A DNA stretch of 64,000 bases from JAAYCI01 sp031551695 (GCA_031551695.1 JAVBNG010000045.1:22076-86075), one strand, 5' to 3'. Shown: positions 10,571 through 19,586, counted from the first letter of the stretch. The notes: a model not told the origin generated them from the sequence alone. A program made the numbers and translations.

Positions 10571-10706
10571 CAGGGCGGTCTTTTTATTCGGCCGCCGCGT
10601 GGTTATTACCGCAGAATTCGCGCCCTGCATCTGGTATGGTATCCATGACGGAGGATGCGGCAACAAGCCCGCCGCGTCAAATTTTATACGGACAGAGGTG
10701 TTTGCA

Positions 10707-10895
10707 ATGAAAGCGACCATTGACCGGGACGGGTGCATCGGCTGCAGCCTGTGCAGCGACACATGCCCCGAAGTATTCCGCATGGCGGATGACGGACTGG
10801 CGGAGGCATATGGCGAAGTGACGGACAGTACAATTGCGCAGGCCCGTGAAGCGGCGGATAACTGCCCCGTCGGCGTCATCACCATTGAGGAATGA
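10707..10895 (+). CDS. Single-cluster [4Fe-4S] ferredoxin
   Basis: 62-residue electron carrier. C10, C13, C16 (CIGCSLC) and C53 (NCPVG) are placed to bind one 4Fe-4S cluster, the layout of the Thermotoga-type monocluster ferredoxin. C20 corresponds to one half of the disulfide that replaces the second cluster there, but its partner cysteine is missing. The ATG at 10707 (not the upstream in-frame start at 10599) has GAGGTG 6 bp upstream and gives the expected N-terminus. Soluble, cytoplasmic; redox partner unknown. Confidence 0.9.
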   Translation: MKATIDRDGCIGCSLCSDTCPEVFRMADDGLAEAYGEVTDSTIAQAREAADNCPVGVITIEE

Positions 10896-10916
10896 GCAAC
10901 CCTCACGCCAAAGCAT

Positions 10917-10945
10917 TTGACAGAACAAGCGTGGGTTGCTATACT
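10917..10945 (+). promoter_or_regulatory. Strong predicted sigma-A promoter upstream of the MutS2-like gene
   Basis: TTGACA (10917-10922), 17 bp, TATACT (10940-10945). It is embedded between the arms of an interrupted inverted repeat (GCAACCC...GGGTTGC, 10897-10939). Confidence 0.75.
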
Positions 10946-10951
10946 GGCAAC

Positions 10952-11233
10952 AGAAATAATCGCCGCGCAGGCGGTGTGAAGAAAGGGACGTATTGATGTC
11001 GGTCGTGTTCAATTGGGAGAGTGTGGCTGCATAAAGCAATTTCAAAACACAGCGCATGCGCTATGTTTTTCCATTTGCTGTGCCTGCCACCGTCACGCAC
11101 TGTGTACAGCCGCGCTGTGCCACTTTTGCCGTGCCCATATTGACACGTTGCACCGCCGCATCAAACGCTCCGGCCTTTTTGGCACAGGTGTTTTTTGCAG
11201 GCGCAACGAAGATAACCGTTGCGCCTTTTTGTT
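10952..11233 (+). ncRNA. Candidate leader RNA or independent small RNA ending in an intrinsic terminator
   Basis: A strong promoter and a strong terminator bracket about 280 nt with no substantial ORF. The only coding candidate is a 12-codon frame at 10996-11034 (MSVVFNWESVAA) after GAAAGGG. Either this is an attenuated leader of the gene at 11283 or a stand-alone RNA. No known family (6S, SRP, T-box) was recognised. Confidence 0.35.
11200..11233 (+). terminator. Intrinsic terminator upstream of the MutS2-like gene
   Basis: GGCGCAACG (11200-11208) and CGTTGCGCC (11217-11225) form a perfect 9-bp stem with an 8-nt loop, followed by TTTTTGTTT. It ends 49 bp before the next start codon. Confidence 0.8.
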
Positions 11234-11282
11234 TGCCACATATGGGCATGGGTGAAAAAAACCGCTACCTAAAGGAGAACCC

Positions 11283-13211
11283 ATGCAAAAAAACGCATCT
11301 TATAAAAAGCTGGAATTCAATACGATTACAACCATGCTGGCCGAACATGCCATCAGTGATTCCGCCAAAGAGAAATGCCGCTGCCTTGCGCCGTTTATGA
11401 GCGAGAGCCGCAGCCAAAATGAAATGCGCCTTACCACCGGCGCAAGGAACATTCTGGACACATGCGGCAGCCCGCCCCTGGCCGGCATGAAAGATTTGGA
11501 AGAAATCCTTACCTTGTGCGGGGCAGGCGCCATGCTGGTGCCGGACCAGCTGGAACAGGTGGAAAAATTTTTGGTGGCGTGCGCACGCATGCAAAGCTAC
11601 CTGCGCAAGGCGGCCGGGGCGAACGAGACCATCGCATCCTACGGCGGCAGCTTTCAGCTTCTGCCGGGCCTCGGCGGCGAAATCAACCGCTGCATCCGGG
11701 CCGGGCGCGTGGACGAAAACGCCAGCGGCGCCCTCGCCACCCTGCGGCGCAAGCTGGAGGGGCTGGCCGGGCAGGTGCAGTCCACTTTGGCCACCCTTGC
11801 CCAGCGGCACAGGCAGTGGCTAAGCGACGGGAGCGCCGTGCAGCGCAGCGGCCGGTATGTGCTGGGCGTGCGGCGGGAGTACAAAAGCAAAATAAGCGGC
11901 GCGGTGGTGGATCTGTCCGCCACTGGCAGTACCGTGTTCATCGAGCCTGCCGCCGTGGCAAAGCTGCACAGCCAGATGGCCGCCTTGCGCGTTGAGGAAG
12001 AAAACGAAGTGCGCAAAGTGCTGTACACCCTTTCCGCTTTGGTGGACGAATACGCGGCGGGCCTTCGCCTGAACATAGAGGCCATGGAAACGCTGGACTT
12101 TTTGTTTGCCAGGGCCAAGCTCAGCGCCGCGCTGCGGGCGGGGCCGGTGGAACTGACAGCCGCGCGCACGCTTTGCCTTGTGCAGGCTCGCCACCCGCTT
12201 CTGCCCGCCGAAACCTGCGTGCCGCTGGATATCTCTATGGATAAAGAAACGCGAGGCGTCATCATCACCGGGCCCAACACCGGCGGCAAAACCGTGGCGC
12301 TGAAAACCGTGGGCCTGCTGTGCCTGATGGCCCAGTGCGGCCTGCACGTTACGGCAAGCCCTGAAAGCGTGGTGTGCTTGCAGGCGGCCTACCTGTGCGA
12401 TTTGGGAGACGGCCAGAGCATCAGCGAAAATTTGTCCACCTTCTCCTCCCACATGGCCACCATCATCGGCATATTGGAACAGGCAGACGGCGAGAGCCTG
12501 GTGCTGCTGGACGAGCTGGGCAGCGGCACAGACCCCGCCGAGGGCATGGGCATTGCCGTGGCCGTGCTGGAGGCCCTGCGGGGTACCGGCTGTATGCTGG
12601 TGGCCACCACACATTATCCTGAAGTAAAGCAATATGCCGCCACGGCGCCCGGGTTCGTCAACGCTCGCATGGCTTTCGACAGGGAGAGCCTTGCCCCCAC
12701 CTACCGGCTGGAAATTGGCCGCGCCGGCGAAAGCTGTGCCCTGTTCATCGCCCGGCGGCTGGGCCTTCCCGCCGCCGTTTTGCGCCATGCCGAGCAGGCG
12801 GCTTATCGTTCCACGGCCGTTGTTCAAAATGACGCCCCTGCACCGACGCAAAACAAAAAAAACAGCCGCATCGTGGCGGCCGCCGCGCCGAAAGCGGTGT
12901 CTTCCCACGCCGCCGGCTTTGGCTTTGGCGACAGTGTGCTGGTATACCCCCGGCGGGAAGCGGGAATCGTTTTCCACCCCGCCAACGATACAGGCGAAAT
13001 TGGCGTGCAGGTAAAGGGCGCAAAGAAGTGGATTCCCCACAAGCGCCTGAAGCTTGTGACCAAAGCTGAAATGCTGTACCCGCCCGATTATGACTTTTCA
13101 GTGGTTTTCGACACGGTGGAGAACCGCAAGGCGCGCAAGCAAATGGACAAAGGCCACCATATCAAGGGCAATGTCATCATCCACGAGGACGGCTTTGAAT
13201 TGGATGGCTGA
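11283..13211 (+). CDS. MutS2-like ATPase lacking the Smr nuclease domain
   Basis: MutS-family ATPase of 642 residues. The MutS core/lever region spans about 1-290; the ABC ATPase domain has Walker A GPNTGGKT (330-337), the SENLSTFSSHM signature near 382 and Walker B VLLDELGSGTDPAEG near 415, then TTHYPEVK. True MutS2 proteins are about 780 residues and end in a coiled coil plus an Smr endonuclease domain; here the sequence after about 540 is short and divergent (GDSVLVYPRREAGIV, a KOW-like stretch) and no Smr HGxRxxE/GxG motif is visible. It may act on branched DNA or collided ribosomes as MutS2 does, but without the nuclease (inference). Start ATG at 11283 has AAAGGAG 7 bp upstream. Confidence 0.85.
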   Translation: MQKNASYKKLEFNTITTMLAEHAISDSAKEKCRCLAPFMSESRSQNEMRLTTGARNILDTCGSPPLAGMKDLEEILTLCGAGAMLVPDQLEQVEKFLVACARMQSYLRKAAGANETIASYGGSFQLLPGLGGEINRCIRAGRVDENASGALATLRRKLEGLAGQVQSTLATLAQRHRQWLSDGSAVQRSGRYVLGVRREYKSKISGAVVDLSATGSTVFIEPAAVAKLHSQMAALRVEEENEVRKVLYTLSALVDEYAAGLRLNIEAMETLDFLFARAKLSAALRAGPVELTAARTLCLVQARHPLLPAETCVPLDISMDKETRGVIITGPNTGGKTVALKTVGLLCLMAQCGLHVTASPESVVCLQAAYLCDLGDGQSISENLSTFSSHMATIIGILEQADGESLVLLDELGSGTDPAEGMGIAVAVLEALRGTGCMLVATTHYPEVKQYAATAPGFVNARMAFDRESLAPTYRLEIGRAGESCALFIARRLGLPAAVLRHAEQAAYRSTAVVQNDAPAPTQNKKNSRIVAAAAPKAVSSHAAGFGFGDSVLVYPRREAGIVFHPANDTGEIGVQVKGAKKWIPHKRLKLVTKAEMLYPPDYDFSVVFDTVENRKARKQMDKGHHIKGNVIIHEDGFELDG

Positions 13212-13228
13212 CAAAAAAAGGAGACATG

Positions 13229-13372
13229 ATGGAAACCAAAACGCGGCGGCGGTTCGTTGGGGCAGCCGCGCCGTTTACGCCAAAACCCTGCCGTAAATGC
13301 AGATTCCAAACCAAAACCATGCAAATGAGCCATAAGAATGAAAGGGGCAAAAAAGAATGCAGAAATGCCTGA
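13229..13372 (+). CDS. Candidate 47-residue basic small protein
   Basis: A short frame with a near-perfect ribosome binding site (AAAAAAAGGAG) and tandem ATGs at 13226 and 13229. The product is Lys/Arg-rich with a CRKC pair and another cysteine near the C-terminus; no family recognised. Its 3' end overlaps the start of the next gene by 16 bp, which would allow translational coupling. It could equally be untranslated leader. Confidence 0.3.
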   Translation: METKTRRRFVGAAAPFTPKPCRKCRFQTKTMQMSHKNERGKKECRNA

Positions 13373-13893
13373 TCGTGGTGGATTACCAAAACGATTTTGT
13401 GTCCGGTTCCCTTGGGTTTCCCGGGGCACAGGCGCTGGACGCCTTGATTGCGGAGAAAATCCGGGAATACCGCGCAAACGGGGACGCAGTGGTGTTTACG
13501 TTCGACACCCACGGCCCGGACTACCTGCACACGCAGGAGGGCCGGCATCTACCCGTGCCCCACTGCGTTGCGGGAACCCCCGGCCACGGGCTGTACGGCG
13601 AAACCGCAGAGATGGCAAACGATACGGACAAGCGCTTTTACAAGCCCGCCTTCGGCTCCGGCGAGTTGTACGAATACCTGAAGGCCACGCCCTTTGCGCA
13701 AATCGAACTGGTGGGCCTCGTGTCGAACATCTGCGTCATCTCCAACGCCGTCCTCGCCAAAACGGCCCAGCCGGAAACACCGGTGCTCGTGGACGCCGCC
13801 TGCACCGCCAGCCACGACCCCAAACTGCACGAGGAAACGCTGGACGTGATGGAGGGGTTGCAGATACAAGTGACAGGGAGAACCGGCGCGTAA
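13357..13893 (+). CDS. Nicotinamidase-like cysteine hydrolase (isochorismatase fold)
   Basis: 178-residue hydrolase. The catalytic triad of the family is present: D9 (VVDYQNDF), K96 (RFYKPAFGS) and C126 (LVSNICV). D50, H52 and H58 (FDTHGPDYLH) match the metal ligands of nicotinamidase PncA, and HC near residue 70 is also PncA-like, so hydrolysis of nicotinamide to nicotinate in NAD salvage is the best guess; other amides are possible. A terminal GGGGC-type site precedes the ATG at 13357. Confidence 0.82.
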   Translation: MQKCLIVVDYQNDFVSGSLGFPGAQALDALIAEKIREYRANGDAVVFTFDTHGPDYLHTQEGRHLPVPHCVAGTPGHGLYGETAEMANDTDKRFYKPAFGSGELYEYLKATPFAQIELVGLVSNICVISNAVLAKTAQPETPVLVDAACTASHDPKLHEETLDVMEGLQIQVTGRTGA

Positions 13894-14057
13894 TGCGGGA
13901 AGCTTTTTTGAAACGGCCTGCTATGCGGAAATTACACGGGGAGTACGGCTGGCTTTTGTTTACAGAACTTTCGACAATTAGGCGTTTCTTTTCCTTCCTT
14001 TTTCTGCTATGTTGGCACTGTAAGCCCTTGCCGCAAACCCTTTGAAAAGGAGACGCT

Positions 14058-15002
14058 ATGAAAGAAATTTACCTCGCCGCCGGATGCTTTTGGGGAGCGG
14101 AACAATATTTTTCCTCCATCTATGGTGTGGCGGACACCGAAGTTGGCTACGCAAACGGCCAGTGCGCAAACCCCAGCTACGAGCAGGTATGCCGTGAAGG
14201 CACCGGCCACGCCGAAACCGTGAAAGTTGCCTACGATGAAAGCAAAGTGTCCCTCGCCTTTTTGCTGGAACTGTTTTATGAAGCCATAGACCCCACCGCG
14301 GTGAACCGGCAGGGCGGCGACGTGGGCCGCCAATACCGCACCGGAATTTATTACACCGACCCCGCCGACCTCCCCGTCATCCAGGCATCGCTGGCCGCGC
14401 TGGCCGCGCGGCTTACAAACCCTATGGCCATTGAAGCGGAGCCACTGCAAGGGTTTTGGCCCGCAGAGGAGTACCACCAAAAATATCTGGAAAAGAACCC
14501 CGGCGGCTATTGCCACATCGGCCCGGCGCAGTTCCGCCGCGCCGCTGCCGCGCGCATGCCCCCGCCCGCCCGCCCCGGCCGGGAGGAACTGCAAAAAAAG
14601 CTGACGCCGCTGCAATATGAGGTGACGCAAAACGCCGCCACGGAGCCGCCCTTCCAAAACGAGTTCTGGGACGACCACCGCCGCGGCCTGTACGTGGACA
14701 TCATCACCGGCGAGCCACTGTTTGTTTCAGCCGACAAATTCGATTCCGGCTGTGGCTGGCCCAGCTTTTCGCGCCCTGTGAAGCGGGACGCCCTTGTGGA
14801 AAAAACGGACCGTTCCCACGGCATTGAACGCACCGAGGTGCGCGGCGCGGCAAGCGACGCCCACCTGGGCCATGTGTTTACAGACGGCCCCCGGAAGCAG
14901 GGCGGCCTGCGCTACTGCATCAACTCCGCCGCGCTGCGCTTTGTGCCGGAAGAACAAATGGAAGCCGAAGGCTACGGCGAGTGGCTGCAGCTGGTAAAAT
15001 AA
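14058..15002 (+). CDS. msrAB: Bifunctional peptide methionine sulfoxide reductase MsrA/MsrB
   Basis: Repairs oxidised methionine in proteins. Residues about 1-155 are MsrA with the catalytic GCFWG (C10), reducing the S-sulfoxide; residues about 170-310 are MsrB with DSGCGWPSFSRP and the catalytic RYCINSAALRF, reducing the R-sulfoxide. The two zinc-binding CxxC pairs found in many MsrB proteins are absent. 314 residues, as expected for the fused form. ATG at 14058 has AAAAGGAGA 5 bp upstream. Confidence 0.95.
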   Translation: MKEIYLAAGCFWGAEQYFSSIYGVADTEVGYANGQCANPSYEQVCREGTGHAETVKVAYDESKVSLAFLLELFYEAIDPTAVNRQGGDVGRQYRTGIYYTDPADLPVIQASLAALAARLTNPMAIEAEPLQGFWPAEEYHQKYLEKNPGGYCHIGPAQFRRAAAARMPPPARPGREELQKKLTPLQYEVTQNAATEPPFQNEFWDDHRRGLYVDIITGEPLFVSADKFDSGCGWPSFSRPVKRDALVEKTDRSHGIERTEVRGAASDAHLGHVFTDGPRKQGGLRYCINSAALRFVPEEQMEAEGYGEWLQLVK

Positions 15003-15099
15003 CGGTGGCCTTTGCCGCTGCAGTGCGCCTGATTAAGACGCGTTTGCGTAAATAATCGCCAGTATTGGCGGGCAGAACAAAAAGGATTATCGAATATAA

Positions 15100-16794
15100 A
15101 TGAATAAGGTCGTTTTGCTCGCCGTCAACGCAAAATACATCCACAGTTCCCTGTCCGTGTGGGCGCTTGCCGCCGGCATACAGCAGTTTGCCCGCGCGGA
15201 GGTTGAAACAACAGTGGTGGAAGCCACCATCAACCAAAACGCCGCCGATATCGCCGCCGGGGTGGCCGCCCACGCCCCGGCGCTCGTCGGCGTTTCCACC
15301 TATATCTGGAACGCGAACCTTCTGCCGCAGCTCCTTTGCGGGCTGCGCGCAAGGCTGCCCCAGGCCGTGATCGTTTTGGGCGGGCCGGAGGCGACGTTCA
15401 ACGCGGAACACTGGCTGCGGCACGGGGCAAACTATGTGCTGCGCGGCGAAGGGGAACGCAGCTTCCCCGCGCTGGCGGACGCGCTGTTTTCAAAAGCTCC
15501 GCCGGCGGGCTTGCTTGCGGGCATCCCCGGCCTTTGCCGGCTGGCAGACGGCCGGTTCACCGCAAACCCGGAGGAAATTTTAAACGAGACACCGCCGAAC
15601 CCTTACACCCCCGCGTGGTTCGGTGCACTGGGCGGGCGCATCGCCTATCTGGAAACATCGCGCGGGTGCCCTTTTTCCTGCGCCTTTTGCCTTTCCGGGC
15701 AGGACGCTGTCCGCTTTTTCCCCCTCGAACGCGCAAAACAGCAGCTTTCGGCGCTGTCGCACGCGGGGGCGCAAACCGTCAAGCTGGTGGACCGCACGTT
15801 TAACTGCAACCCGGCCAGGGCGTACGAGCTGTTCGCCTATGTGATCGGCCTGGACACCGGCTGCCGCTTTCATTTTGAAGTGGCCGCCGACCTGTTTGAC
15901 GAAGACACGCTGTCGCTGTTAAAAACAGCGCCGCCGGGCCGCATCCAGCTGGAAGCGGGGATACAAAGCTTTTACGCGCCCACACTAAGCGCCGTGTCGC
16001 GGCGGACAGACCTTAAAAAAGTGGCGCGAAATATTTCGGCGCTTCTTTCCGGCGGGAACATCCATGTGCACGTCGACCTGATTGCCGGGCTGCCGCTGGA
16101 GACATTTGCGGAATTTCAAAAAAGCTTTAACAGCGCCTATGCGCTGGGCGCGCACCAGTTGCAGCTCGGGTTTTTGAAGCTGTTGCACGGCTGCGCCCTG
16201 CGCGCGGGCGCGCGGGCGCTGGAGCTCCATTTCGCGGACGAAGCGCCTTACGAGATCACGGAAAACGCGTGGATGACCGCCGGGGAACTGGACACCCTGC
16301 GCAAAGTGGAGGACGCGCTGGAGCACGCCTATAACAGCGGCCGGTTTTTGTCCGCGCTGCAATACGTGCTTGCGGCCACCGGCATGCTCCCGTTTGATTT
16401 GTACTGCGGTTTGGGCCGGCACGCGCCGCACGGCGGCATGCCGCTTGGCGAATACGCCCAGCAGCTCTACACGTACTTTTGCGGCCTGCCGGGTGTTCGG
16501 CGGGAAATATTGCGGGACCATATGGTCTGCGACTTGCTTGCCGGCGCAAAGGGCGAAAGCCTGCCGCCGGCACTGCGCGTGCAGGACGCCCGCCACCGGC
16601 TTGTTGCAAAAACGGCGGCGGATTTTTACGGCCGTTCTGTTCCCCGCCGTGAAACCGCCGTGCTGCGGGGCCGGGGCCAAGGCGTTTTTGTTGGCCCTGT
16701 GCAAAACCGCGTAACAGGCCTGTGGGGATTGCACTTTGTGGAACTGCCCGCGCAAAAAGCAACGGGACAGAAGAAGAAGAAGAAGAGGCCTTGA
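15100..16794 (+). CDS. B12-binding radical SAM protein (DUF4080-like)
   Basis: 564-residue class B radical SAM enzyme. The N-terminal ~140 residues form a cobalamin-binding-like Rossmann domain (LVGVSTYIWNANL, VIVLGGPEAT). The radical SAM cluster motif is C190-x3-C194-x2-C197 (RGCPFSCAFC), followed by a TIM-barrel-like region to about 400. The C-terminal ~150 residues resemble the DUF4080 extension of Firmicutes proteins; substrate is unknown for this group. The Lys-rich C-terminus ends just before the convergent cyclophilin gene. Confidence 0.85.
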   Translation: MNKVVLLAVNAKYIHSSLSVWALAAGIQQFARAEVETTVVEATINQNAADIAAGVAAHAPALVGVSTYIWNANLLPQLLCGLRARLPQAVIVLGGPEATFNAEHWLRHGANYVLRGEGERSFPALADALFSKAPPAGLLAGIPGLCRLADGRFTANPEEILNETPPNPYTPAWFGALGGRIAYLETSRGCPFSCAFCLSGQDAVRFFPLERAKQQLSALSHAGAQTVKLVDRTFNCNPARAYELFAYVIGLDTGCRFHFEVAADLFDEDTLSLLKTAPPGRIQLEAGIQSFYAPTLSAVSRRTDLKKVARNISALLSGGNIHVHVDLIAGLPLETFAEFQKSFNSAYALGAHQLQLGFLKLLHGCALRAGARALELHFADEAPYEITENAWMTAGELDTLRKVEDALEHAYNSGRFLSALQYVLAATGMLPFDLYCGLGRHAPHGGMPLGEYAQQLYTYFCGLPGVRREILRDHMVCDLLAGAKGESLPPALRVQDARHRLVAKTAADFYGRSVPRRETAVLRGRGQGVFVGPVQNRVTGLWGLHFVELPAQKATGQKKKKKRP

Positions 16795-16813
16795 CGCGGC
16801 AGGCGTTATGGCA

Positions 16814-17509
16814 TCAGCCCTCAACCACCCGGATTGTCTCGATCACCACCGGCTCCAACGGCACGCTCAGTTCGCCCCGGGCATTGGTGGTTTTTTCCAC
16901 CGAGGTAATGTCGTCCACCACGTCCATGCCGTCCACCACCTTGCCAAAAGCGGCGTAGTCGCCGTCTAAAAAAGTGGCGTCGGCGTTTGTGATGAAGAAC
17001 TGGCTGCCGGCGCTGTCCGGGTCTCCGCCACGCGCCATGCTGATGGTTCCGCGGGTGTGGCTGAGGGGATTGTCCCACCCGTTGGAGGAAAATTCGCCCT
17101 TGATCTGGTAGCCGGGGCCGCCGGATCCATTCCCGTCCGGGTCTCCTCCCTGAATCATAAAACCGTCCATAATGCGGTGAAAGGTAGTTCCATCGTAAAA
17201 GCCCTCGCCCGCCAGCTTCACAAAATTGTCCACCGTAACAGGCGCGGCGGTGCGGTCCAGCTCCAGCGTGATAACACCGCCGTCCTGCATGGTAATTGCA
17301 ACGATGGGGTTGTTCTCTTCGGCCTCGCCGGTCTGTGTCTTGCCGCTTTGGGCTCCGTCGCTGCTTGTCTTTTCGCTTTGGGCGGCGGCGCTGCTGTCCG
17401 GTTCTGTTTCTGTGCCGCCTTGTTCAGCGGCCTTTGGGCCGCAGGCCGCAAAAAGAATGCACGCGGCAAACGCAGCCATGCGCAAAAAACCAACTTTTCG
17501 GGTATTCAT
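16814..17509 (-). CDS. Lipoprotein peptidyl-prolyl cis-trans isomerase (cyclophilin type)
   Basis: Extracytoplasmic folding catalyst, 231 residues. The signal peptide ends in the lipobox FAAC; a Ser/Glu/Gln-rich linker of ~50 residues follows, then the cyclophilin domain (FHRIMDGFMIQGGDPDGNGSGGPGY, SAGSQFFITNADATFLDGDYAAFGKVVDGMDVV). ATG at 17509 gives a standard signal peptide and has GGGAG upstream; the longer frame from 17563 adds an unlikely N-terminus. Converges with the radical SAM gene. Confidence 0.92.
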   Translation of the reverse strand: MNTRKVGFLRMAAFAACILFAACGPKAAEQGGTETEPDSSAAAQSEKTSSDGAQSGKTQTGEAEENNPIVAITMQDGGVITLELDRTAAPVTVDNFVKLAGEGFYDGTTFHRIMDGFMIQGGDPDGNGSGGPGYQIKGEFSSNGWDNPLSHTRGTISMARGGDPDSAGSQFFITNADATFLDGDYAAFGKVVDGMDVVDDITSVEKTTNARGELSVPLEPVVIETIRVVEG

Positions 17510-17646
17510 CAAGATATCTCGCTCCCATGTGACAAAATTTATAACGGTTCCATACCGTAGCATATCATAAAAAGGCGGCGCTTGCCAGTGATATCCTCAC
17601 CGGGTCACACTGTTTTTTTCCGGTTCTCTCCCGCCGGCATCTGTTG

Positions 17647-17652
17647 TATAAT
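17647..17652 (+). promoter_or_regulatory. Predicted -10 element of the glycosyltransferase gene
   Basis: Perfect TATAAT with a weak -35 (TTCTCT) 17 bp upstream; expected start near 17659, 45 bp before the ATG. Confidence 0.45.
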
Positions 17653-17703
17653 ACAAAGGAATAAAAACAGGCGCTTAACGGTTCATCTCCAAGGAGGATC
17701 GGC

Positions 17704-18918
17704 ATGAATATTTTGCATGTCCTGGCACAACTGCCCTATCACACCGGCAGTGGCGTATACTTTTGCAATTTGATCGACCGCCTGAAGGCATATGGCCACC
17801 GGCAATGCGCGGTGTACGCCGTGCAGGGTGCGGACGCTTTTGATGTATTGGACGCAAAAGACTGTTGTGCCGTTCCCTTTAAAACAGCCGCCCTGCCGTT
17901 CCCCGCACCGGGAATGAGCGACGTGATGCCCTACCCCAGCACGGTTTACGGCAAAATGGACGCTGAGATGCTGGCGGCGTGGCAGGCGGCCTTCTCCCAC
18001 GCGCTGCACAAGGCGCGAAAGGCGTTTCAGCCCGACGTGGTGATTTTGCATCACTTGTGGATGCTTACCTCAATGGGGGCGGAACTATTCCAAGACGCCA
18101 CCACCGTTGGCGTTTGCCACAATACGGACCTGCGGCAAGCGCGGCAAAACCCGCACCTGAAGGCGGCATATGTAACAAACCTTGCGAAACTGGACGCTGT
18201 GGCGGTGCTGAGCAACCGGCAAAAACCGGCCATCCACGCGCTTTACGGCCTGGACACCGCAAAAATGACGGTGGTTGGCGGCGGGTTCGACGAACACATT
18301 TTTTATCCGCCCCCGTGCAAAAGCGCCGGCCGGGATGTCCGCATGGTTTACGCCGGCAAAATTGCCGCTTCCAAAGGCGTGTTCGAGCTGGTGCGGGCGT
18401 TCCGCCTGGCGGCCAAAGCCATGCCGGAACTGCGGCTTGAAATCATCGGCATTGCCGACACCGAAAACGAAAGCCGCCTACACGCCCTAATTGGAGACGA
18501 AACCCGCATCACCCGGCGCCCCGCACTGACGCAGAGGGAGTTGGCCGAGCAACTGCGCCAAAAGGATATTTTTGTGCTGCCGTCTTATTTTGAAGGCATT
18601 GCGCTGTCGGCCATCGAAGCGCTTGCCTGCGGGCTTTTCTGCGTCACCACCGAGATTCCGGACCTGATGGAGCTGCTGGGCGATGAGGTGAACGCCGGCG
18701 GCGTGATCACATATGTAACACCGCCCCGCGTATATGACACGGACAAGGCTGTGGAAGAAGACTTGGACGCGTTTGTAGCCGCGCTGGCGGAAAAGCTGCT
18801 GCTGCAGGCGGGCAAGGTGCGGCGTGGGGAGTGCTTCCCCGCGGGAATTACAGCCGCGGTGAACCGTCACGCCTGGTGCGGCGTGGCGGGGCGGTTTGCG
18901 GCAAAATATCTTGAATAA
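17704..18918 (+). CDS. Family 4 glycosyltransferase (GT-B fold)
   Basis: 404 residues. The N-terminal Rossmann half starts MNILHVLAQLPYHTGSGVY with the usual glycine-rich acceptor loop, followed by DVVILHHLWML. The C-terminal donor-binding half has RMVYAGKIAASKGVFELVRAF and the E-x7-E-type region SYFEGIALSAIEALACG. Likely transfers an NDP-sugar to a cell-surface glycan or lipid; donor and acceptor cannot be read from sequence. GGAGGATC precedes the ATG. It stands alone, with no neighbouring polysaccharide genes. Confidence 0.87.
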   Translation: MNILHVLAQLPYHTGSGVYFCNLIDRLKAYGHRQCAVYAVQGADAFDVLDAKDCCAVPFKTAALPFPAPGMSDVMPYPSTVYGKMDAEMLAAWQAAFSHALHKARKAFQPDVVILHHLWMLTSMGAELFQDATTVGVCHNTDLRQARQNPHLKAAYVTNLAKLDAVAVLSNRQKPAIHALYGLDTAKMTVVGGGFDEHIFYPPPCKSAGRDVRMVYAGKIAASKGVFELVRAFRLAAKAMPELRLEIIGIADTENESRLHALIGDETRITRRPALTQRELAEQLRQKDIFVLPSYFEGIALSAIEALACGLFCVTTEIPDLMELLGDEVNAGGVITYVTPPRVYDTDKAVEEDLDAFVAALAEKLLLQAGKVRRGECFPAGITAAVNRHAWCGVAGRFAAKYLE

Positions 18919-19046
18919 CCGGCGCTATTACAGTGCAATGCGCTGCATCAGCCAAAACGCGGCAGGCCACGCGCCGTAGCCATGTTCCTACAGATTGCGC
19001 GCGGCGAACGGGGTATACTGTAGTAAAATGACAGGAGGGCTTTTCT

Positions 19047-19535
19047 ATGCAAAAAGTCATAACCAACCTCTGGTTCGACCAAGAGGCCGAAGAAGCGGCC
19101 CGCTTTTACACTTCCCTGTTTGCGGACGCCGAAATAATAAGAACCGACCGCTATGGCAAGGCCGGCGCCGAAGTGGCCGGTATGCCGGAAGGGTCGGTGC
19201 TGACGGTGGGGTTCACAATAAACGGACAGACCTTTATTGCCATAAACGGCGGACCGATTTTCAAGTTTACCCCGGCCATTTCCCTGATGGTGATGTGCAA
19301 GGACCAAAATGAGGTGGACCGGCTGTGGGAAGCTCTTTCCGAGGGCGGGGAAAAATCCCAGTGCGGCTGGCTGACCGACCGGTACGGGCTGTCGTGGCAA
19401 ATTGTGCCGGAAGGGATGGACGCGCTGGTGCACGACCCCGACCCCGCGAAGGCCGAACGGATGACCGCCGCCATGCTGAAAATGGGCAAGCTGGACATCA
19501 ATGAGCTGAAACGGCTGGCGGAGCAGGAGGCATAA
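19047..19535 (+). CDS. VOC-fold protein, PhnB/YjdN-like
   Basis: 162-residue glyoxalase/bleomycin-resistance-fold protein of the PhnB-like subgroup: N-terminal ITNLWFDQEAEEAARFYTSLF, then FIAINGGP and SLMVMCKDQNEVDRLWEALS, CGWLTDRYGLSWQIVP. Function of this subgroup is not established; members are often called 3-demethylubiquinone methyltransferase-like by old transfer. AGGAGGG lies 8 bp before the ATG. A TATACT at 19014-19019 is a possible -10 without a good -35. Confidence 0.85.
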   Translation: MQKVITNLWFDQEAEEAARFYTSLFADAEIIRTDRYGKAGAEVAGMPEGSVLTVGFTINGQTFIAINGGPIFKFTPAISLMVMCKDQNEVDRLWEALSEGGEKSQCGWLTDRYGLSWQIVPEGMDALVHDPDPAKAERMTAAMLKMGKLDINELKRLAEQEA

Positions 19536-19586
19536 ACAGGCTGGCTGTTCATGAGCTGCCGACAAATGGCGGCATCCTTTTCTTCG

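Noticed and set aside
10946..11199. T-box leader before the MutS2-like gene
   Set aside because: The T-box consensus antiterminator bulge is not present, and the downstream gene is not a tRNA or amino acid gene.
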